From positions 44,603-108,602 of the forward strand of contig JARLHX010000277.1 in NCBI GenBank assembly GCA_031292035.1: a stretch of DNA of 64,000 nt. The letters are read 5' to 3'. This DNA comes from Negativicutes bacterium. GTDB lineage: Bacteria > Bacillota_C > Negativicutes > Sporomusales_B > JARLHX01. This document shows, piece after piece, positions 1 to 9,725 of this stretch (position 1 is the stretch's first letter; the number at the start of each line of letters is the position of its first letter). Both the position numbers and the translations under genes were made by a program. The notes under the pieces are model-generated. The model was given only the letters and a program-made list of their open reading frames with translations, was not told the DNA's origin and searched no databases.

Positions 1-350
1 AAAGTCCCGACAGCCGTAGGCAACCACTGCGTGTGGCCGATATTGCCGCTGTAAGGATATCCTGCTTCAACCGCAATCTTCTGGAAGAATTCCAGCGCTT
101 CGGTCACCCGCTGAACGCCGATTCTGCGGTAAGGGTGATCTTCCGGCAGTGTTTCGATTCCGGCCAGCGGCGATGCAACAGACCGGCCTTCGGCATCATA
201 TCCCAGAACATCGATAGCCCCACCGCCAATACTAATGGCCGCCGCGCCCTTGGTCAGCACCAGCACGCTTTTGCCGCGACTGGCTGCCGCCGCCGCTGCA
301 ACCAGCCCCGCCAGCCCTGCGCCGATGACAATCACGTCATTCTCTCTCAT
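1..350 (-). CDS. glpB: Anaerobic glycerol-3-phosphate dehydrogenase subunit B (partial, 3' end outside window)
   Basis: The frame runs leftward from ATG at 350 and is open to the window edge, so only about 116 N-terminal residues are seen. They begin with a Rossmann dinucleotide-binding motif (VIGAGLAG, residues 8-15) followed by a GGGAIDVLGYD segment that I recognise from GlpB. In the known GlpABC enzyme, GlpB is a flavoprotein subunit that helps pass electrons from glycerol 3-phosphate to the membrane quinone pool through GlpC. The start overlaps the 3' end of glpA by 14 nt, which indicates translational coupling. GlpC would be expected just beyond the window; this is inference. Confidence 0.88.
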   Translation of the reverse strand, partial: MRENDVIVIGAGLAGLVAAAAAASRGKSVLVLTKGAAAISIGGGAIDVLGYDAEGRSVASPLAGIETLPEDHPYRRIGVQRVTEALEFFQKIAVEAGYPYSGNIGHTQWLPTAVGT

Positions 351-1950
351 ATTTCATCGCCCCGTCTATGTTGATGGTTGCCGCGTAAATCCCGCGGGTC
401 AACTCGGCCTCGCGCAGCTGATTCCCCCAGAGGAGCGGCCTGATTCCGCTCCAGCGGGCCTCGATAAATTCCCGCAATAGCTCGGTCATGTTTTTTCCCG
501 CTACCAGTCGATTGGCTGCCACAACACCTGCCCCGCGCAGCGCGCAAAAGGTTCCCTGACAAGTACCCATGCCCATCCGTGTCCGCCGGCGAATATCATC
601 CAGGCTAAAGGTGGTGGCATCTGCCGCTATTGCTTCGATCTCACCCAATGTCACCAATTCACATTCACATACCAGCTGCCGCTTTTCCGGCTGCCCGCGC
701 AGACAATCAAGCACAGTAGTAAAATCGGGCCCCAGACGCTCAGCTGCCAGCTCGGCCCCGCAGGCGGGGAAATACTGTCGAGCCTCGGTCAACAACCCTG
801 CCGGGGGATCCTCAACCAGTGGTTCGGTCGCTGTGCGGCACTCGGCAGAAACGCCAAGACGCCCGCAGATAAAATCGGTCATTTTTTCCGCCATTAGCCG
901 GTAGGTGGTGAGCTTGCCGCCGACAATACTGGCAAAGCCCTGCACCCCCTCCCGGGAATGGTCGATGATAGCAAAACTGCGGGTGGCCGCACGCCCTGCT
1001 GCCGCTGGATCGGCGCTATACAGGGGACGGGTACCGGCAAAGGCCCGCAGCAGTCGGTAGTGAGGCAAATCTTCGAACAATTCCTGCCCGATCCGCAGCA
1101 GTGCCAATATTTCTTCTGTGCGGGGCACAGTATCATCAGGACGCAGCGCTGGCGCCGACGTCGTTCCCAAGACGGTCACCAGGCCGTGCGGCACAAAAAT
1201 GTCCCCGTCAGTCGGCGCCCGCAATCGGTTGACCACCCTGCTGGTAAAGCGGTGGTTAAATGCTATCAACGCCCCGCGGTCCGGTTTTACCGCAACGTCA
1301 ATCCCCGCCAGGGCAGCGATTTGCTTGACCCAAGACCCGGCAGCGCTGACAATATAATCACAGGCGAGCGACTCGGTCTTGCCGGTCAGAGTATCCTTTA
1401 CCTTGACGCCAATCACCTGATTATTGTCTCTTTCAATTCCGACAACCTCGCAATAGGTGCGAAGCTGCCCCCCATATCGCCTGGCAGACAATATATTCTG
1501 CCAGCAGAGGCGGAACCCGTCCACCGCCGAATCAGGGACGGCATACACCGACATCAGCCGCGGCGTCAGATTCGGCTCCAGCCGCAATGCCTCCTGTGGC
1601 GTCAGACGATGTGCCGGAATACCCGCTTTCTGACACGCAGCCACCCACCGCGGTTCAAACCCCTCATCATCTTCCGGCAAACGGACAAAGAACCCTTCGG
1701 TTTCTTCCACACAATGCCTGGCAATTTTGCGCAATATCACATTTTCCTGAATGCATTCCCGGGCCGATTCGGGGTCAGTTACGGCATAGCGGCCACCGCT
1801 GTGGAGCAATCCGTGGAAGCGGGAACTGGTACCATGCGCCAAATCGCCTCGCTCCAGCAGGATGGCTTTCACGCCACGCAAGGACAGATCGCGGAGAATC
1901 CCGACACCAGTGACGCCGCCGCCGATGATGACAACTGTCGTTTTTTGCAT
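337..1950 (-). CDS. glpA: Anaerobic glycerol-3-phosphate dehydrogenase subunit A, FAD/[2Fe-2S] protein
   Basis: A 537-residue flavoprotein with an N-terminal FAD-binding motif (IIGGGVTG, residues 8-15), a DAO-type oxidoreductase domain, and a C-terminal BFD-like [2Fe-2S] domain with Cys428, Cys430, Cys464 and Cys469. This architecture matches GlpA, the catalytic subunit that oxidises sn-glycerol 3-phosphate to dihydroxyacetone phosphate. I chose ATG 1950 because an AAAAGGCGG ribosome site lies just upstream; in-frame starts at 1974 and 1998 are worse placed. It overlaps glpB and is separated from glpK by a terminator-like leader hairpin (2007-2047) that resembles those before glpF and glpP1, so GlpP control of read-through is likely. 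Confidence 0.93.
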   Translation of the reverse strand: MQKTTVVIIGGGVTGVGILRDLSLRGVKAILLERGDLAHGTSSRFHGLLHSGGRYAVTDPESARECIQENVILRKIARHCVEETEGFFVRLPEDDEGFEPRWVAACQKAGIPAHRLTPQEALRLEPNLTPRLMSVYAVPDSAVDGFRLCWQNILSARRYGGQLRTYCEVVGIERDNNQVIGVKVKDTLTGKTESLACDYIVSAAGSWVKQIAALAGIDVAVKPDRGALIAFNHRFTSRVVNRLRAPTDGDIFVPHGLVTVLGTTSAPALRPDDTVPRTEEILALLRIGQELFEDLPHYRLLRAFAGTRPLYSADPAAAGRAATRSFAIIDHSREGVQGFASIVGGKLTTYRLMAEKMTDFICGRLGVSAECRTATEPLVEDPPAGLLTEARQYFPACGAELAAERLGPDFTTVLDCLRGQPEKRQLVCECELVTLGEIEAIAADATTFSLDDIRRRTRMGMGTCQGTFCALRGAGVVAANRLVAGKNMTELLREFIEARWSGIRPLLWGNQLREAELTRGIYAATINIDGAMKYERE

Positions 1951-1996
1951 ACCAATCCGCCTTTTCTTAAGCATTTCCACCCAGACACCCACAGCC

Positions 1997-2047
1997 AAAA
2001 AGAGACAGAAGTCCCTTTGTACTCTACTTCAGCACAAAGGGACTTCT
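1997..2047 (-). terminator. Leader terminator between glpK and glpA, probable GlpP target
   Basis: Perfect 14-bp inverted repeat (AGAAGTCCCTTTGT, 2007-2020, and its complement, 2034-2047), followed on the minus strand by a T5 tract at 2001-1997 after a five-base gap. It lies inside the glp operon, 47 nt before glpA. The outer stem (AGAAGTCC/GGACTTCT) is shared with the hairpins before glpF and glpP1. GlpP family proteins are known to antiterminate at glp leaders, so this is inferred to be a glycerol-3-phosphate-controlled attenuator rather than a plain operon end. Confidence 0.75.
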
Positions 2048-2079
2048 CAATTACTCTGGTCCCTACCGATATAAATTTT

Positions 2080-3597
<1,518 letters not shown>

Positions 3598-3657
3598 TTA
3601 AAATCACATAAGCTTGATAGACTTCACGTAATTTACTGCTGTTCAGCAGCGGAGAAT

Positions 3658-4383
3658 TTAGATAATGCCGCTCCCTTTGGCAATGGCGTAGGCCAGCCCG
3701 CCGCCAATCAACGGACCGACAACCGGAATCCAGGAATACTCCCAGTCCGAGCCGCCTTTGCCGGCTATGGGCAGAATGGCGTGAGCAATACGCGGACCCA
3801 AGTCACGGGCCGGATTAATGGCATATCCGGTGGGGCCGCCCAGGCTCAGACCGATAGCCCAGACCAAAATCCCTACCAAATAGGGCCCCATCCCCGGAGC
3901 GATGCCGCCGACCGGCTTGGAAAAGATAGCGAATATCGGGACAATCAGCATAATGGTGCCGATGATCTCGCACAGCAGATTTGCCGGAGCATTGCGAATG
4001 GCTGGGGCGGTGCAGAATATCCCCAGTTTGGCTCCCTTATCCTCGGTGATCTCCCAGTGGGGCAAAAACGCCAGCCAGACAACGGCTGCGCCGACAATAC
4101 CGCCAAACAACTCTGCCAGCATGGTCGCGATGGCATGCTGAACACTATATACCCCCAGCATCGTTTTGGCCAGCGTAACCGCGGGATTGAGGTCAGCCTG
4201 GGGAGCACCGGCCGCAATTGCCGAAAAAACGCCCATAATGACTGCGAAACCCCAGCCTGTGACTATTACCATCCAGCCGGCTCCTTCGGCTTTAGACTTT
4301 TTGAGCAGACAGTTTGCAACAACGCCGCACCCAAAAATCATCAGTACCATGGTTCCAAAAAATTCACCAAACAAGTTGGTCAT
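3658..4383 (-). CDS. glpF: Glycerol uptake facilitator (aquaglyceroporin)
   Basis: A 241-residue MIP-family channel with six predicted membrane segments and the two NPA boxes: NPAVTLA at residue 66 and NPARDLGPR at residue 190. The Asp after the second NPAR is typical of glycerol-conducting members rather than water-only aquaporins. It permits diffusion of glycerol into the cell, where GlpK traps it. The start ATG 4383 follows an AGGAAGGGAGG ribosome site. The 240-bp region upstream carries a sigma-H-like promoter and a long leader hairpin. Confidence 0.95.
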   Translation of the reverse strand: MTNLFGEFFGTMVLMIFGCGVVANCLLKKSKAEGAGWMVIVTGWGFAVIMGVFSAIAAGAPQADLNPAVTLAKTMLGVYSVQHAIATMLAELFGGIVGAAVVWLAFLPHWEITEDKGAKLGIFCTAPAIRNAPANLLCEIIGTIMLIVPIFAIFSKPVGGIAPGMGPYLVGILVWAIGLSLGGPTGYAINPARDLGPRIAHAILPIAGKGGSDWEYSWIPVVGPLIGGGLAYAIAKGSGII

Positions 4384-4492
4384 TACAATAGCCTCCCTTC
4401 CTTTATTCTAATTTTTCAGTACGCCTGCGGTCCACCTCTCAAACCCCTGTTTTATCATTCATCCCCCTTTCAATTTGTTGCGACAAAATAAT

Positions 4493-4539
4493 GAAGTCCA
4501 AATCACGTCCTGCCACTGGCAGAACGTAACCCGGACTTC
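4493..4539 (-). terminator. glpF leader hairpin, probable GlpP-controlled attenuator
   Basis: A long stem with GAAGTCC (minus strand 4539-4533) paired to GGACTTC (4499-4493), internal G-U pairs and a nested CTGCCA/TGGCAG hairpin, followed on the minus strand by ATTATTTTG. The T tract is interrupted, so termination strength is uncertain. It sits between the promoter and glpF and resembles the hairpins ahead of glpP1 and glpA. An attenuator opened by GlpP with glycerol 3-phosphate is the inferred role. Confidence 0.62.
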
Positions 4540-4575
4540 TCTTTATCTCTAGTCCCAAATATTTAATTAGGGATA

Positions 4576-4604
4576 ATATTCTATAAATTCAAAATAGTTC
4601 CTGC
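4576..4604 (-). promoter_or_regulatory. Sigma-H-like promoter upstream of glpF
   Basis: On the minus strand GCAGGAACT (4604-4596) and ATAGAATAT (4584-4576) are separated by 11 bases. This fits the known Bacillus sigma-H consensus RNAGGAWWW-N11-12-RNNGAATWW except for one weak position. It directly precedes the glpF leader hairpin, and the same element with the same spacing precedes glpP1. A competing sigma-A reading (TTGAAT, 17 bases, TAATTA) also exists in the same stretch. Confidence 0.55.
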
Positions 4605-4626
4605 CAAAAAATCCCATGTGAAAAAG

Positions 4627-5211
4627 TTAACTTTCATTGATCCCTTGCCACAATTCGCGACTGCTGGTACTCACGGCAAAAATGCCGTTTTTCAGAGCGC
4701 TCTTCACATCTTCCTTTGTCTGCAAAAGCCCTCCCGCCAAAATCGGCAGGCCGGTTTCCCGGATCAATTGCTGAACCGTGCTGGCAGGAATGGAGGCCGG
4801 CAGCACCTCCAAGGCGTCGGGTCTAAAATTCTTCAAGGTATTGATACCATGGCGCAGCGCCTCCGAATCCATGAGAAACACCCGCTGAATCACCACCATT
4901 CCTTCCTCGCGGGCCACCTTCGCCAAATGCGATTTTGTGGTGATCATCGCCGTCACCCCTGCCTGGGCCAGGAATTTCACACCGGCCTTGTCCTTGCCGA
5001 CTCCTTCCAGTAAATCGAGGTGAATCAGGAGGCGTTTTTGATACTGATTGGCCAAGGCCAGCATCTCAGGCAGCGTGCTGATGTCGCCAAATAACAAGAT
5101 AATACTCGGTGAAGAAGAATGGCTCAGGGCAAAACGAAAATCATCGATCGTCCGCGGGGCAGGTATCACAGGGTTGGTCACCAATGCCTTCAATACATTC
5201 GGCAGCGCCAT
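4627..5211 (-). CDS. glpP: Glycerol-3-phosphate-responsive antiterminator GlpP (copy 1)
   Basis: A 194-residue protein of the GlpP family: a TIM-barrel-like fold that binds glycerol 3-phosphate and leader RNA to prevent termination at glp operons. Recognisable segments are IILLFGDI, HLDLLEGVGKD and GLPILAGGL. Upstream lies a close paralogue (5371-5967), and each is followed by a similar promoter-hairpin block, which suggests a tandem duplication. The start ATG 5211 follows GTGAGGCGAAGAG. Its own leader carries an intrinsic terminator of the same design as those before glpF and glpA, so autoregulation by antitermination is likely. Confidence 0.92.
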   Translation of the reverse strand: MALPNVLKALVTNPVIPAPRTIDDFRFALSHSSSPSIILLFGDISTLPEMLALANQYQKRLLIHLDLLEGVGKDKAGVKFLAQAGVTAMITTKSHLAKVAREEGMVVIQRVFLMDSEALRHGINTLKNFRPDALEVLPASIPASTVQQLIRETGLPILAGGLLQTKEDVKSALKNGIFAVSTSSRELWQGINES

Positions 5212-5230
5212 CTCTTCGCCTCACATCTCC

Positions 5231-5277
5231 AAAAAAGTCCAAATTACACCTGACAATATCAGTCTGCAATCTGGACT
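5231..5277 (-). terminator. glpP1 leader terminator, probable GlpP target
   Basis: On the minus strand AGTCCAGATT (5277 leftward) pairs with AATTTGGACT through ten pairs including one G-U, immediately followed by a run of T (5236-5231). It is an excellent intrinsic terminator placed between the sigma-H-like promoter at 5316-5344 and the glpP1 start at 5211. It therefore acts on a leader transcript, and its stem base matches the other two glp leader hairpins. Confidence 0.75.
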
Positions 5278-5315
5278 CCTCTTCATCTTATTTCCAAAAT
5301 TTATATTTTAACATA

Positions 5316-5344
5316 ATATTCCACAATTTCCGATAAGTTCCTGC
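5316..5344 (-). promoter_or_regulatory. Sigma-H-like promoter upstream of glpP1
   Basis: On the minus strand GCAGGAACT (5344-5336), 11 bases, then GTGGAATAT (5324-5316), fitting the sigma-H consensus RNAGGAWWW-N11-12-RNNGAATWW. The identical upstream box and identical spacing are found before glpF (4576-4604). The transcript would start about 40 bases ahead of the leader terminator. Confidence 0.55.
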
Positions 5345-5370
5345 TAGAAATTTTATGTGAAACAATTAAC

Positions 5371-5967
5371 TTACGCTGAAGGTGACGAAGATGGAGTAAA
5401 GTCACGCCACAGACCCGGACGACTGGTACTCACGGCATAAACCCCGGTCTTCAGGGCGCTATGCACCTCTTCCCGTGTTGACATCAGCCCTCCGGCTAAA
5501 ATCGGCAGTCCTGTTTCCCTGATCAGTCGCTGCACCACTCCTGCCGGAACAGCGGCTGGCAACACTTCGAGAGCGTCAGGCGTAAATTTTTTCAAGGTGT
5601 TGATACCCTGGCGCAAGGCCTCCGAGTCCATGAGAAACACCCGCTGAATAACCATCAGTCCCGCGTCGCGGGCCGCACTTCCCAGATGCGATTTGGTGGT
5701 AATGACCGCAGGGACCCCCAATCGGGCTAGAAACTTGATGCCAGCCTTATCTTTACCGATACCGTCCAGCAAGTCGAGATGAACCACCAGCTGTTTGCCG
5801 TGTTGCTGCGCCCGGGCCAACAGCTTGGGCAGGCCGACAATATCGCCAAACAGCAAAATGATGCTGGGAAAGGCGATATTGACCAAGGCAACCTTAAAAT
5901 CATCCAGCGTACGCGGCGCCGGGACAATCGGTCGGTTGATCATTCTCAGCACATTCGGCAGCACCAT
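5371..5967 (-). CDS. glpP: Glycerol-3-phosphate-responsive antiterminator GlpP (copy 2)
   Basis: A 198-residue paralogue of the neighbouring GlpP; the two share most residues by eye, including VFLMDSEALR, GINTLK and GLPILAGGL. Like copy 1 it should bind leader RNA of glp operons when glycerol 3-phosphate is present. No terminator-like leader is visible ahead of this copy, unlike copy 1, so it may supply a basal level of antiterminator. The start ATG 5967 is preceded by ATGAGGCGATGAA. It lies 119 bases after a DASS transporter gene and may share that transcript. Division of labour between the two copies is inference. Confidence 0.9.
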   Translation of the reverse strand: MVLPNVLRMINRPIVPAPRTLDDFKVALVNIAFPSIILLFGDIVGLPKLLARAQQHGKQLVVHLDLLDGIGKDKAGIKFLARLGVPAVITTKSHLGSAARDAGLMVIQRVFLMDSEALRQGINTLKKFTPDALEVLPAAVPAGVVQRLIRETGLPILAGGLMSTREEVHSALKTGVYAVSTSRPGLWRDFTPSSSPSA

Positions 5968-6086
5968 TTCATCGCCTCATTATTCAAATAGTATCAGCTT
6001 GTCAGTATTCGCTCCCCCTCTGGCTACTAATTTATATGCACCGTCCCGCACATTATGCTTATTTTCTTCCCTCTGCTCATGCACGC

Positions 6087-7490
6087 TTACCACCAGCCCA
6101 GCACCTTCCACCATAGCGAGCCCAGCCCGAGCCAAATGATCAGATTGACAACCGAAATCATAAAACCGATTCGCCACCATGTCCCTTGATCAATATAACC
6201 TGCGCCAAAATAAATCGGCGTCATCCCGGCGGCGTAATGGGTCAGGGACATTCCCAAGCTTGAGGCATATCCCAGCAGAAAAAGAGTCAGCAAGGGCGGA
6301 GCCCCGGCTGCCATCGCCAGCGAAGCAAAGGCGACATACATGGCGGTGATATGGCCGACAATGCTGGCAAACCCATAATGGGCGTAGATATAAACCAGGG
6401 TAAGGATGATCAGGACTGTCATGCCCTGCATCCCGGCAAGACCTGCCCCCACGCTTTTGGTGAACCAGGGGATAACCCCCAGCTTGGAGAGATAGTCGGC
6501 CAGGCCGATCAGGCTGCCCATCCAGACCATGGTGTCCCAGGCATTTTCTTCTTTGAGAACATCCTTCCAGTCCACCACCCGGAATATCAGGGTCACCGCC
6601 ACGCCGGCCAGGGCGACGATCGACGCGTCGATCTGGTTATACGCGCTGGTGCACCACAGGGCCAGCATACCGACAAACACGCCGGTGGTGATCTTCTCAT
6701 TGCGGGACATCGGTCCCATTTTAACCAATTCGTCAGCAGCCAGTTGTTTGGCTTCGGGAGTGTTTTTTATCTCCGGCGGATACACCAGATAGATAAAATA
6801 CGGAAGAACCAACAGCGATACCACCCCTGGCACCACCGCGCCAAGGGCCCACATCCCCCAGCTCATATTGACGTTCAGCGCTTTAGCCGCCAACGCGGCG
6901 ACCAACAGATTGGCGGCCGAAGAGGTCAGGAACATGGCCGAAGTGATGGCGTCGCACTGGTAGCTGACCTTCATCAGATATGCCCCGATACGCCGGGCTG
7001 TCGGACCGGGCTCCGAATCCAAAGCCGAGCAAAGACTACGGACGATGGGAAAGACGATGCCGCCGCTGCGAGCAGTATTGGAAGCCGTAGCCGGGGACAT
7101 GATCAGGTCGCTCAACATCAACGAATAGCCCAGTTTCAGCGCGCTGCCGCCGATGAGCCGCATGATGGTGTAGGCCACCCGCCGTCCCAGCCCCGATTTT
7201 TTAAAACATACTGAAAAAATGAAAGCGGCGACAATCAGCCAAATCGTTGTAGTGCTGAACCCCGAGAGAGCCTCTGTCGGCTTGAGGGTGCCGGTCAGCG
7301 CCGAAAAGGTAATGCTGATCAGCGCGACGGCGCCGATCGGCAGCGGTTTGACGATAAATCCGACGATGGTGGCGACAAAAATGGCCAACAGGTGCAGTCC
7401 TTGTGGGGTAAGCCCGGCCGGTACCGGCAAAAACCAGATGACCGCCCCTAAACCGCCAACACCCAGCCCCTTAAGCAGGCTATTATTCAT
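6087..7490 (-). CDS. DASS/SLC13-family anion transporter (CitT/TtdT-like), copy 1
   Basis: A 467-residue polytopic membrane protein of the divalent anion:sodium symporter family, with about 12 hydrophobic segments. The conserved SPATASNTARSGGIVFPI stretch near residue 130 (a P-T/S-N-T anion-binding hairpin) resembles the CitT and tartrate/succinate antiporter branch. Substrates of the family are di- and tricarboxylates; the exact one cannot be read from sequence. A second, clearly related gene follows immediately upstream (7542-8945), and both sit downstream of a class II aldolase, suggesting uptake of a hydroxy- or keto-carboxylate. The start ATG 7490 follows AAGGAAGGTGTCCT. Confidence 0.87.
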   Translation of the reverse strand: MNNSLLKGLGVGGLGAVIWFLPVPAGLTPQGLHLLAIFVATIVGFIVKPLPIGAVALISITFSALTGTLKPTEALSGFSTTTIWLIVAAFIFSVCFKKSGLGRRVAYTIMRLIGGSALKLGYSLMLSDLIMSPATASNTARSGGIVFPIVRSLCSALDSEPGPTARRIGAYLMKVSYQCDAITSAMFLTSSAANLLVAALAAKALNVNMSWGMWALGAVVPGVVSLLVLPYFIYLVYPPEIKNTPEAKQLAADELVKMGPMSRNEKITTGVFVGMLALWCTSAYNQIDASIVALAGVAVTLIFRVVDWKDVLKEENAWDTMVWMGSLIGLADYLSKLGVIPWFTKSVGAGLAGMQGMTVLIILTLVYIYAHYGFASIVGHITAMYVAFASLAMAAGAPPLLTLFLLGYASSLGMSLTHYAAGMTPIYFGAGYIDQGTWWRIGFMISVVNLIIWLGLGSLWWKVLGWW

Positions 7491-7541
7491 AGGACACCTT
7501 CCTTAACACATACATTCCAACCGCGCAAAGCCATGTGGGGC

Positions 7542-8945
7542 TTACCATATCCCGAGCACCTTCCACCACATGACTCCCACCGTTCCGAATACAATAAAAT
7601 AAAAAGTCGCCATAATAAAGCCCAGTCGCCACCATTCCGCCTGGGTTATATAGCCGGAACCGAAAAAGACGGGGGCCGCTCCTGACGCATAATGGGTAAT
7701 ACCGCCGCACAAGGTTGAGAATACTGCCATCACCATGATCGACAGTAACACCGGCGCTCCGGTGGCGGCAGCAACGGCGATAAATATGGGAAAAAGGGTG
7801 CTGACATGGGCGGTCATGCTGGCAAACCCATAATGACAGTACATATAGACAAAAGCCAGAACCGCCAGCGCTATCGGCCAGGAAACGCCGGTCAGCGAGG
7901 CGCCGACCACTTTACCAAACCAAGGAATCAGGCCAAAATCCGCAAGATAGGTAGTCAGGGTCAGCAGGCTGCCCATCCATATCAGCGCATCCCATGACGC
8001 TCTTTCTTCGGTTACATCTTTAAAACTGATGACATCGGTAAAAAGCATTACACATACACAGAGCAGGGCCACCGCCGTGGAGTCGATTTTTGTGATGAGA
8101 GCGGTGCTCCATAAGAGGAGCGACCCCACAAGAACGCCCATCATGATTTTTTCCGACCGCGTCAGCGGTCCCATTTTTTCCAGCTCGGCTGCTGCGATTT
8201 CTTTGGCCTCCGGCGTTTCTTTGATCTCCGGCGGATAAATCTTGTACATTATCCAGGGGATTAATGCCAAACAGATGAGACCGGGAACCAATCCGGCCAA
8301 AGCCCATGTCCCCCAGCTTAACTGGACATGGAGAACTTTTTGAGCCAGACCGGTCATTAGCGGGTTGACGGCAGCTGACGTCATAAACATACAGGAGGTA
8401 ACGACATTTCCCTGCGTCTCGGTCTGGATCAGATACGCCCCGATCCGCCTTGCCGTCGGTCCGGGCTCAGAACCAAATGTCGAGCTCAGACTCTTCGCGA
8501 TCGGATAGACGATGGCCCCACCCCTGGCGTTGGCAGCCGGTGTCGAGGGGGCAATAATGAGGTCGGTCAGCACCAATACATAGCCAAGTTTAAGCGTCTT
8601 GTCCCCAATGGCCCGCATAATGAGGAAGGCCACCCGGCGTCCGAAGCCTGACTTGACAAAGCCCCTGGCAAGCAAAAACGCGACCACCAGCAGCCATATA
8701 ACAGGATTGCCAAACCCGCTCAAAGCCTGGGCAGGCGTCAAAAGGCCAATCAGCGCCGGAAAAGTAATACCGGCCAGAGCCATGGTACCCATGGGAAAGG
8801 GCTGTAAAATAAGACCCAGAATGGTCGCCGCAAAGACCGCGAACAAGTGCCAGGCGCGAAGCTCTACCCCAGCCGGCGCCGGAATAAACCAGATAACCGC
8901 CCCGACGGCGGCAACAGCCAACAACCGCACCATCTTACTGTTCAT
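7542..8945 (-). CDS. DASS/SLC13-family anion transporter (CitT/TtdT-like), copy 2
   Basis: A 467-residue paralogue of the adjacent transporter, with the same length and the corresponding APSTPAANARGGAIVYPI motif. Possible starts are GTG 8951, ATG 8948 and ATG 8945. I take 8945 because it gives the best spacing from GGGGTG and the same length as the paralogue. The start region overlaps the stop of the aldolase gene, which shows tight operon structure. Substrate is unknown. Two different DASS proteins in one operon could mean uptake of two related anions or an exchange pair; this is inference. Confidence 0.86.
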   Translation of the reverse strand: MNSKMVRLLAVAAVGAVIWFIPAPAGVELRAWHLFAVFAATILGLILQPFPMGTMALAGITFPALIGLLTPAQALSGFGNPVIWLLVVAFLLARGFVKSGFGRRVAFLIMRAIGDKTLKLGYVLVLTDLIIAPSTPAANARGGAIVYPIAKSLSSTFGSEPGPTARRIGAYLIQTETQGNVVTSCMFMTSAAVNPLMTGLAQKVLHVQLSWGTWALAGLVPGLICLALIPWIMYKIYPPEIKETPEAKEIAAAELEKMGPLTRSEKIMMGVLVGSLLLWSTALITKIDSTAVALLCVCVMLFTDVISFKDVTEERASWDALIWMGSLLTLTTYLADFGLIPWFGKVVGASLTGVSWPIALAVLAFVYMYCHYGFASMTAHVSTLFPIFIAVAAATGAPVLLSIMVMAVFSTLCGGITHYASGAAPVFFGSGYITQAEWWRLGFIMATFYFIVFGTVGVMWWKVLGIW

Positions 8946-8947
8946 CA

Positions 8948-9688
8948 TCACACCCCGCTTATTGCCATATCCGATTTTTGCACCCTACGGACCCAGTAAT
9001 CCCAAGTCCGACTGACGGTCAGCTCGTTGGTCACCTTGCGAAAGGCTTCATACCCTTCTTCATACGATATATATTTCGGCTCACCCAGCATCATGGTCTG
9101 GTACTGCACCTTGGCATTGTCGCGCAAGAAAATGGAGCCGTTGACCATCAGGGGCACATTTTCGCCAACCACGACCAGACCGTGATCACGCATGATCAGC
9201 CCGCGCTTGTCGCCTAGCACCCGGGCCAGCCGGGCACCCTCCTCCCGAGAAGTGATCAGCATGCCGCAGCTTACGTCATAAGCGTCATAGAGAGGTACCC
9301 CGTCAAAAAACATGCTGCCTGGGTAGATGACCGGTTTGATTGCAATATTAGTGCTGGAAAAAGGAATGACCTCAAAGGGATGCCCGTGGTAAATAGCGTT
9401 GATTTCGGGACGGGCTTTAAGGATGGCCGAATGAATGACCCGCTCGCCATAGGGCTTTTTGTCGGTCTTGGTGACAACATTGCCGTCCAGATCGAGCTCG
9501 AAAATGTCGGCGTGGGTCACGAATTCCGGCGACACCGAGCAAGACTGGAAAAAGGTTGCCGGGTTTTCGGGGTTTCGCACACTGACATGACCGAATGCGT
9601 CGAATAGTCCCTCCTTTGCCAATATACGATTGGCGAACACACATAGATCGATGGCTTCTTTCGCGTCTTGGGGATTGATGGCTGACAT
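8948..9688 (-). CDS. Class II aldolase/adducin family protein
   Basis: A 246-residue protein of the class II aldolase/adducin fold. The zinc-binding His pair is visible as IYHGHPFE near residue 99, with further metal-site and active-site candidates in RDHGLVVVG near residue 165. Relatives include L-fuculose-phosphate aldolase and decarboxylases of hydroxy-dicarboxylic or aromatic acids, so the reaction is probably a retro-aldol cleavage or decarboxylation of a hydroxy-acid. It is 37 bases downstream of the molybdenum hydroxylase large subunit and overlaps the next transporter gene, suggesting a common pathway. Confidence 0.82.
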   Translation of the reverse strand: MSAINPQDAKEAIDLCVFANRILAKEGLFDAFGHVSVRNPENPATFFQSCSVSPEFVTHADIFELDLDGNVVTKTDKKPYGERVIHSAILKARPEINAIYHGHPFEVIPFSSTNIAIKPVIYPGSMFFDGVPLYDAYDVSCGMLITSREEGARLARVLGDKRGLIMRDHGLVVVGENVPLMVNGSIFLRDNAKVQYQTMMLGEPKYISYEEGYEAFRKVTNELTVSRTWDYWVRRVQKSDMAISGV

Positions 9689-9725
9689 AAAACAACACCC
9701 TCTCCTTTTAGTGGCCTTTTCACCC

